Part shown: positions 59,319 to 64,000 of the stretch, in pieces
How the letters are laid out: every line of letters begins with the position of its first letter
Numbering within the stretch: the first letter of the stretch is position 1
NCBI GenBank assembly: GCA_029261855.1
Contig: JAJDAN010000072.1
Span: 1-64,000 of the forward strand
DNA: 64,000 nucleotides
From: Deltaproteobacteria bacterium
GTDB lineage: Bacteria; Myxococcota_A; UBA9160; UBA4427
Direction: 5' to 3'
Made by a program: the position numbers and the translations under genes
Notes under the pieces: generated by a model
Seen by the model: the letters and a program-made list of their open reading frames with translations, nothing else
Told to the model about the DNA's origin: nothing
The model's database searches: none

Positions 59319-60803
59319 TCAGCGATCCCCGGGCTCGACCCAGCCGGCGGCTGCCAGTACGTCGCGCAGGACGGGCAGGTTTTCCGGCGGGACGAAGGCC
59401 TCGGCCTGCAGCACGGGCGAGTAGCTCGGGTGGATCTCGCGGAGCTGCGCGAGCGTCGCTCGCGCCTCCTCGACGCGTCCGAGCACGGTCTGGCAGAAGG
59501 CCAGGTTGCCGTAGGCGACGGGCAGGTCCGGGGCGATGCGCCGGGCACGCTCGGCGCATGCGATCGCTTCTTCCATGTGGCCTTGCATGGCTAGCGCGTT
59601 GCCGAGTGCCACCAACAGATACGGAAGGAACGGGTCTTCGGGCGAGAGACGAATGGCTTTCTCGAGAGCGGCCTGTGCCACGGCGGGCGCAGGGGGAGAC
59701 TGCGCGCAGAGCGCGACACCCAGGCCCCCGTGCGCCCACACGACGCTCGGGTTCAGCTCGGCCGCGTGCTCGTAGGCAGCCGCTGCCGCCCGCGCGTCAC
59801 CGCTGTAGAGGTGGCCGAAGCCGAGCACGAAGTGGGCGACGGCGTCGTGCGGGTCGAGGGCCACGGCGCGCTGCGCCAGCGCGAGCACGCGTTCTGCCGC
59901 CGCCGCGCGATCCGCAACTTCCGGGTCCTGGTAGAGCAGCATCGTCACGTGCGTGAACGCGAGACCCGTGGGCCCCGGGGCGAGGCCCGGATCGAGGTCG
60001 ATGGCGCGCTCGAAGAGTCGCCGTGCGTCGAGCCGGGCGTCGGCGTCGAACTGGGTGAGCCGCAGGAAGCCGCGGTGCAGGCACTCCCACACCCCGAGGT
60101 TGGCCGGCTTCTGTGTCGCGACGCGGAGACCGCGGATGCGGGCGAGCGCCGGCTCGAGGGTCGTGACGAGTGTGGCCACGATCTCGTCCTCGAGCTCGAA
60201 GACCTCACCGAGGGGCCGGTCGTAGCGCTCGGCCCAGACGTGCTGGCCGCTGCCGCCGTCGATCAGCTGGGCTGTGATCCGCGCCCGTCCCCCCGCACAG
60301 CGCACGCTGCCCTCGACCGCGTAGCCTGCACCGAGCACCCGGCACGCCTGCTTCACGTCGGCCACCGCGGCGCTGACCCGGGCGCCCGAGCTCTTGCCGA
60401 TCACCGGAAACCAGCGCCAGCTCGCCAGACGCGACGTCAGGTCTTCGACGATCGCGTCGGCGAGGTAGTCGTACTGTGGATCGCTCGAGAAGTTCTGGAA
60501 CGGCAGCACGACGATCGCCGGCCGCTCGCCGAAGCCCTGCACCCGCTGATCGACCGCGGTCTCTTCCGCGCCGCTACGACCCCGGCCGAGTCCCAGTTCG
60601 TGCAATGCCGTCGCGGCCTCGGTGCGGTTTGTGACGTCGAGCGCGTCGATCACGGCCGAAACATGGTTCTTCGCCGTCGCCGCAGAGATGCCGAGCGCCT
60701 CGGCGATGGCCCGGTTCGACAGACCCATCGCCATGCACTCGAGCACCTCGAGCTGGCGCGGAGTGAGCAGCGGCTTGTCGTCTCGCGCGCCCGTAGCAGG
60801 CAC
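59319..60803 (-). CDS. LuxR-type HTH regulator with TolB-like and TPR domains, copy 2
   Basis: A 494-residue paralogue of the next gene with the same domain order: LuxR/GerE helix-turn-helix at about 12-72 (LLTPRQLEVLECMAMGLSN, RAIAEALGISAATAKNHVS), a TolB-like region (PAIVVLPFQNFSSDPQYDYL, ADAIVEDLTSRLASWRWF), then TPR repeats to the end. The two were probably made by tandem duplication and may now answer to different signals. The start is GTG at 60803; the frame continues upstream over the divergent surface-protein gene but that sequence is not credible. The Shine-Dalgarno is weak. It diverges from the gene at 60909 across about 105 bases and could regulate it. Confidence 0.8.
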   Translation of the reverse strand: MPATGARDDKPLLTPRQLEVLECMAMGLSNRAIAEALGISAATAKNHVSAVIDALDVTNRTEAATALHELGLGRGRSGAEETAVDQRVQGFGERPAIVVLPFQNFSSDPQYDYLADAIVEDLTSRLASWRWFPVIGKSSGARVSAAVADVKQACRVLGAGYAVEGSVRCAGGRARITAQLIDGGSGQHVWAERYDRPLGEVFELEDEIVATLVTTLEPALARIRGLRVATQKPANLGVWECLHRGFLRLTQFDADARLDARRLFERAIDLDPGLAPGPTGLAFTHVTMLLYQDPEVADRAAAAERVLALAQRAVALDPHDAVAHFVLGFGHLYSGDARAAAAAYEHAAELNPSVVWAHGGLGVALCAQSPPAPAVAQAALEKAIRLSPEDPFLPYLLVALGNALAMQGHMEEAIACAERARRIAPDLPVAYGNLAFCQTVLGRVEEARATLAQLREIHPSYSPVLQAEAFVPPENLPVLRDVLAAAGWVEPGDR

Positions 60804-60908
60804 CTCTCGGGGCGGTTCCGCGATGGGCCGAGGATGATCGCACAGTTCGGATCGGCCTGGACTCGTCTGCGCCCGCCAACGTACACTCGGGCGGATCGGG
60901 GGTGCTTC

Positions 60909-62222
60909 GTGGCGACCTGCAAGACGCTGAGCCGACGCACCGTGCCCTGGCAGAGGCGCCTGTCCCGGGTACCCGGGGTGGTTGTGGTGGCGGCAACAGT
61001 GGCCGCCGTGACGTTGCTCCTGTCGTCCGCGGCTCTCGCGGACCCCGTCCCCGCAGTGGTCCATCAGCTGCAGACGAACGGTCGCGGCGCTGTCATTCCC
61101 GACTACACCCTCGGCTGGGACTTCCAGGTCGCGCAGGAGGTCCGCGTCTTCGACCTCGGCTTCTTCGACATGCTCGAGACCACCGCGGGCAGCATCGGCG
61201 ACGGTCTGTTCGAGGCGCACGCGGTCGGCATCTGGCTCGAAGACGGGACGCTCGTCGTCTCCGCGGTGGTGCCGGGCGGCGTGCAGGCCGACGAACAGGA
61301 CGGCTTCCGTTATGTGGCCGTGCCGGAAGTCGTGCTGGCGCCCGGCGTCACCTACGTGATCGGCGCCCACTATCCGTCGAGCTGCAACTTCAGCGTGGGA
61401 GGCGCGGGCGACTGCGTGGTCACCCACGTTCCCGCTGGCATCCTCACGCCGCCGAAGTTCTCGTGGACCTCGCCGGTGGTTCCCGGTGGGCGACGCTATG
61501 GAGAGGGTTTCAGCGCGCCGCTCGGCACGGGCGGGGAGCCCGCACTGGGGCCGACCTTCCGTTTCGAGCTGGGAGCCGCACCGCCTCCGCCTCCCCCGCC
61601 GCCGCCGGGCGAGACCGTGCTGCTCGACCCGGCGGGTGACTTCCAGCTGCTGGCCGGACCGCTACCGCCCGGCGCCGTCGCCCCGGACCTGGTGCGGCTG
61701 GCCGCGGGCTTCACCGCCAGTCACCTCATCGTCACCGTCGAGTTCGCACCCGGCACCCTGCAGTCCCCCGTCGGCAGCGCGTTCTATCTGCTGGGACTCG
61801 ACCTCGACCTGAACTTGACGACCGGGGGCGCCACGATCTCCGGCGCCGACGCATTGCTGATCTTCGCCAGCGATCTCAGCTACGCGACGATCTGCCGGGA
61901 AACCATCTCGCCGGAAACCTGCGGCGCCCAGGTGCCCGTCTTCGCGAACGGCGACGAGCTGCAGCTCGACATCCCTCTCGACGCGTCGGGTCTGGACGAC
62001 GACGGAGTCGCCCGCTTCGGCTTCGTCGCAGGCCTGTTCGATGGCGGGGTTCCCATCGCGGAAGACGCCGCCTTCGACGGCGTCAGCGGCAGCCTGCAGC
62101 GAAACCTCTTGATGGTGTCCGGATCGTTGCTCGCGCCTCAGGCCGTGCCGGTGCTGGGCCCCGTCGCAGCGATGATCCTGGCATTGGGCCTGGTGATCAC
62201 CGCGCGCAGGGCAGTCCGGTAG
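60909..62222 (+). CDS. exported surface protein with Pro run and P-x-LGP anchor
   Basis: A 437-residue exported protein. The N-terminal signal VVVVAATVAAVTLLLSSAALA ends before Asp-Pro. Residues about 50-220 are a beta-rich domain of the DUF4082/choice-of-anchor sort (YTLGWDFQVAQEVRVFDLGFF, GVTYVIGAHYP). A run of ten prolines lies between this and a second beta-domain of about 170 residues. The C-terminus is AVPVLGPVAAMILALGLV then Thr-Ala-Arg-Arg, resembling an IPTL/PEP-CTERM-like sorting tail. The start GTG at 60909 has a poor Shine-Dalgarno but places the signal peptide correctly. It diverges from the LuxR-TolB regulator. Confidence 0.78.
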   Translation: MATCKTLSRRTVPWQRRLSRVPGVVVVAATVAAVTLLLSSAALADPVPAVVHQLQTNGRGAVIPDYTLGWDFQVAQEVRVFDLGFFDMLETTAGSIGDGLFEAHAVGIWLEDGTLVVSAVVPGGVQADEQDGFRYVAVPEVVLAPGVTYVIGAHYPSSCNFSVGGAGDCVVTHVPAGILTPPKFSWTSPVVPGGRRYGEGFSAPLGTGGEPALGPTFRFELGAAPPPPPPPPPGETVLLDPAGDFQLLAGPLPPGAVAPDLVRLAAGFTASHLIVTVEFAPGTLQSPVGSAFYLLGLDLDLNLTTGGATISGADALLIFASDLSYATICRETISPETCGAQVPVFANGDELQLDIPLDASGLDDDGVARFGFVAGLFDGGVPIAEDAAFDGVSGSLQRNLLMVSGSLLAPQAVPVLGPVAAMILALGLVITARRAVR

Positions 62223-62232
62223 ACGGCTCGCT

Positions 62233-62269
62233 GACGAAGCCCTACTTGGCCCGGGCCAGGGGCTTCGTC
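62233..62269. terminator. convergent-gene inverted repeat, likely terminator
   Basis: GACGAAGCCC at 62233-62242 pairs perfectly with GGGCTTCGTC at 62260-62269. The loop itself contains the palindrome TGGCCCGGGCCA. It spans the end of the minus-strand gene at 62242, just beyond the stop of the plus-strand gene at 62222, and could act in both directions. Confidence 0.45.
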
Positions 62270-62472
62270 GCGTCGTGGAGGGTCTCCCGCGCGTCTTCGA
62301 GGGCGGTGGCGGTGGTCTCCTTCACGCGTTCGACCACCTGGTCCTTCAGGTCGCGCTCCACGAAGGGGTTGCTGAGGAGCGGCGCGTCCCGGCCGATGTT
62401 GACCCCCAGCGGAAGCGCTGCGAGCGCCCCGAGCACGATTCCCAGCACCAAGAACTTCACTCTCGTCTTCAC
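62242..62472 (-). CDS. small single-pass membrane protein
   Basis: A 76-residue protein with one transmembrane helix (residues about 6-25, FLVLGIVLGALAALPLGV) and an amphipathic, charged C-terminal helix (VERDLKDQVVERVKETTATALEDARE) that could form a coiled coil. The GTG at 62472 follows GAGG at eight bases and puts the helix at the N-terminus. An earlier TTG at 62562 would add 30 residues but has no ribosome site. It follows the isomerase-like membrane protein by about 115 bases on the same strand. I do not recognise a family. Confidence 0.55.
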   Translation of the reverse strand: MKTRVKFLVLGIVLGALAALPLGVNIGRDAPLLSNPFVERDLKDQVVERVKETTATALEDARETLHDATKPLARAK

Positions 62473-62587
62473 GTCGACGACCTCGGCAGGGATGGTGTCC
62501 GCCTGCTGAGAGAACTCTTCGACGCTCGCGCCCGGGAGCTTGAGATTCGCACCAGGCTGCAAGGATGCCGTCCCGCTGCGACGGGGC

Positions 62588-63064
62588 TCAGTCGCGGCTT
62601 GCGGAGAACACACCCTTTGCGCAGATCGCCAGCAGGGCGACCACGAGGAACACGCTCGGCAGCCCGGGCAGGAAGCCGATGACGCCGATCCAGTCGGATT
62701 CGCCGAGCGGATTGTCGCCCAGGCTGAGCGCGCGGTTGCCGGCGGCGTTGCCGAGCCAGTAGAAGACCGTGAAGGACCAGGCGACGTAGATGAAGCCCCA
62801 GGCAATGAGCTTCTGCATCGACGCGCTCAGCGCCAGCTTCGGGAGCGCCAGTGCGACCACGACGACCAGGATGCCGTTCATGGCGCCCCCGGAATGCGCT
62901 CGCACCCAGCCGTCGGGTGTGCCGTAGGTGGGGATCGGGAGGATCTTGCCCGGCCAGAATTCGAAGCCGCCGAGCAGCGAGAACATCAGCATGAAGCCGG
63001 CGAGCATCGATATCACCAGCACCAGCAGCCCATGACCGATCATGATCCGTTGCAGTCGTTCCAC
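62588..63064 (-). CDS. styrene-oxide-isomerase-like membrane protein
   Basis: A 158-residue four-helix membrane protein that resembles styrene oxide isomerase (StyC) and the related hydroxylaminobenzene mutase. Shared features are GHG near the start, LGGFEFWPG at 31-39, GWVRAHSGGAMNG at 52-64 with His57 and Asn63, and Tyr102. In StyC, as I recall, the equivalent His binds heme b and the Asn and Tyr contact the epoxide. The length matches (StyC is about 170). The GTG start follows GAGGAG. It would isomerise an epoxide or similar small substrate. It lies between a metal-dependent hydrolase and the small membrane protein on the same strand. No styAB monooxygenase is visible. Confidence 0.72.
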   Translation of the reverse strand: MERLQRIMIGHGLLVLVISMLAGFMLMFSLLGGFEFWPGKILPIPTYGTPDGWVRAHSGGAMNGILVVVVALALPKLALSASMQKLIAWGFIYVAWSFTVFYWLGNAAGNRALSLGDNPLGESDWIGVIGFLPGLPSVFLVVALLAICAKGVFSASRD

Positions 63065-63112
63065 AGTTTCGGGCTCCTCGTCGGTTTGGCGTGCCCAGGG
63101 GCGCCTGGTGGT

Positions 63113-64000
63113 TCAGGCGGTTTCGGTGGCTTCGGGAAACGGTACGGGCATGTCCGGGTCGCGGGTGTCGACCAGCGGCAAGCGCGCACCCGGCGCGAGC
63201 CTCGCGTGGCCGGCGATCCAGTCCTTGAACCACTGTGGGTCGTCTTCGCAGCGCGGGTTGTACCCCGGCAGCAACGCGCGGAGCAGGTAGGGACCGACGT
63301 TCCACGCCACCGAAGCCAGCTCGCGCACGATGCCGGCGAGAGTGCGGGGCCGGTACAAGCTGCCTTCGGCGCGCAGCGCGCGGAACATCCCGATCACGCC
63401 GTAGCCGAAGACATGGAACGAGCCGTGAAAGACACCGATGAAGCGCGGCCAGTAGCGGCCCGAGCAGGCCATGTAGGCATCGAAGGCGACCGTCTTGTGT
63501 TCTGTCTCTTCGACCATGTGCATCAGCCAGAACGACGACACGTAGGGACAGGTCCCCCCGAAGATCTCGCGCCGCTTTTCGATGAACCAGTGCGTGAAGC
63601 CATTGGTCATCGATTCGAACCCGGTGGAATAGGCGAGGCGCTTCTCGAGGCTCGCTCCGTCCAGGCGCTTGTAGGCGGCTTCGAGTCGTGCCTCGGTCTC
63701 CGCGAGCTCGGGGTAGCCGTTCGCCTTGAGCAGCTCGTTGAGGCGGCGGTGGCACTGGTAGTGGCGCGCCTCCTGGCCGTTGAAGCCCCGGATGTCCGCG
63801 AGCAGCTCGGGCTGCTCGATGTGCGTTCCCGCTTCCTTCACGGTGCGGATCAGGAACGGTTCGAGGTAGGGCATGGTCAGCGACAGGCCGTTGAAGAGCA
63901 GCGAGCGCACCCGGTTCTCCGGTGCCCAGACCGGATCGAGGTCGTCGGGGAACTCGAAGGAGAAGGGCCGGACGACGATGTCGTCGACCTGCTTCGCTTC
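63113..64000 (-). CDS. PF10118-type metal-dependent hydrolase, 5' end outside window
   Basis: The frame is open to the window edge, so the start is missing; 295 codons are present plus the stop. The first visible residues (VRPFSFEFPDDLDPVWAPEN then RVRSLLFNGLSLTMPY) look like genuine family sequence, so the GTG at 63910 is not the start. The family is the predicted metal-dependent hydrolase group of COG3687/PF10118. Histidine/glutamate motifs are GFNGQEARHYQCHRRL, GFTHWFIEKR and LMHMVEETEHKTVAFD, a ferritin-like di-metal pattern. The product is probably cytoplasmic or membrane-associated. It is 48 bases upstream of the isomerase-like gene on the same strand, so the two may be an operon. Substrate unknown. 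Confidence 0.8.
   Translation of the reverse strand, partial: EAKQVDDIVVRPFSFEFPDDLDPVWAPENRVRSLLFNGLSLTMPYLEPFLIRTVKEAGTHIEQPELLADIRGFNGQEARHYQCHRRLNELLKANGYPELAETEARLEAAYKRLDGASLEKRLAYSTGFESMTNGFTHWFIEKRREIFGGTCPYVSSFWLMHMVEETEHKTVAFDAYMACSGRYWPRFIGVFHGSFHVFGYGVIGMFRALRAEGSLYRPRTLAGIVRELASVAWNVGPYLLRALLPGYNPRCEDDPQWFKDWIAGHARLAPGARLPLVDTRDPDMPVPFPEATETA

Noticed and set aside
60804-61427. Extension of the second LuxR-TolB gene upstream of 60803
   Set aside because: It would lie wholly over the divergent surface-protein gene and is His/Arg-rich without family likeness.
63113-63910. Start of the metal-dependent hydrolase at the GTG at 63910
   Set aside because: The frame remains open to the window edge and the upstream residues look like genuine family sequence, so the gene is cut by the window.

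Overview
The window is GC-rich (roughly two thirds G+C) and densely coding. It carries Gram-negative envelope markers: lipoprotein signals, Wzx-type flippases, O-antigen sugar genes, PEP-CTERM/exosortase-type C-termini and a periplasmic fatty-acid cis/trans isomerase. A receiver-DUF4388-TPR protein, many TPR lipoproteins, TolB/TPR regulators, a cytochrome P450 and a PF10118 metal-dependent hydrolase suggest an uncultured deltaproteobacterial or Myxococcota/Binatota-like bacterium. That assignment is an inference from gene content. I see no rRNA, tRNA, CRISPR array, insertion sequence or prophage backbone.

Layout. (1) 0.2-9.7 kb: a tightly coupled surface-polysaccharide operon (flippase, RmlC-like epimerase, DUF4910 peptidase-like protein, SDR, C-methyltransferase, CDP-glucose synthase, PIG-L deacetylase, duplicated cysteine protein), with a divergent GT2 glycosyltransferase at its left. 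It looks built to make a C-methylated, CDP-activated sugar. (2) 9.7-20.1 kb: mixed envelope functions, including an SGNH-hydrolase-like protein, a cytochrome c lipoprotein, a large receiver-like protein with Glu at the phosphorylation site, Cti, a methyltransferase-fold protein with a signal peptide, a flavin-fold lipoprotein and GalE. (3) 20.2-33.5 kb: a second glycan locus with a GH123-like protein, three GT-B transferases, a second flippase, a sulfotransferase, a GINT1-like propeller protein and a GNAT protein. (4) 33.4-47.7 kb: an overlapping regulator/ThuA-like/metalloprotease operon, a propeller PEP-CTERM protein, an exported FkbM methyltransferase, a BNR-propeller/MoaD pair, a TPR lipoprotein, a P450 and a metallo-beta-lactamase-fold enzyme.

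(5) 47.9-52.3 kb: seven co-directional genes with no phage genes around them. Three tail-collar (microcystin-dependent protein) paralogues are bracketed by two DUF6916-like proteins, one of them Tat-exported, together with a PEP-CTERM protein and a formyltransferase. This is my best candidate for an undescribed system. (6) 52.3-64 kb: an NxxGxxAF-repeat protein; a 1266-residue lipoprotein that combines TSP3 calcium repeats, a segment resembling the anthrax protective-antigen pore module and a huge glycine-rich tail; tandem LuxR-TolB-TPR regulators; another sorted surface protein; a styrene-oxide-isomerase-like membrane protein; and a metal-dependent hydrolase cut by the window edge.

How the parts fit: two glycan loci each supply precursors, transferases and a flippase, while GalE adds UDP-galactose. 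Many other products are surface or periplasmic proteins with C-terminal sorting signals. No exosortase, Wzy polymerase or export channel lies in the window, so those functions must be encoded elsewhere. Starts were chosen from Shine-Dalgarno sites, 1-8 base stop/start overlaps and domain boundaries; GTG starts are common and one TTG start is well supported.
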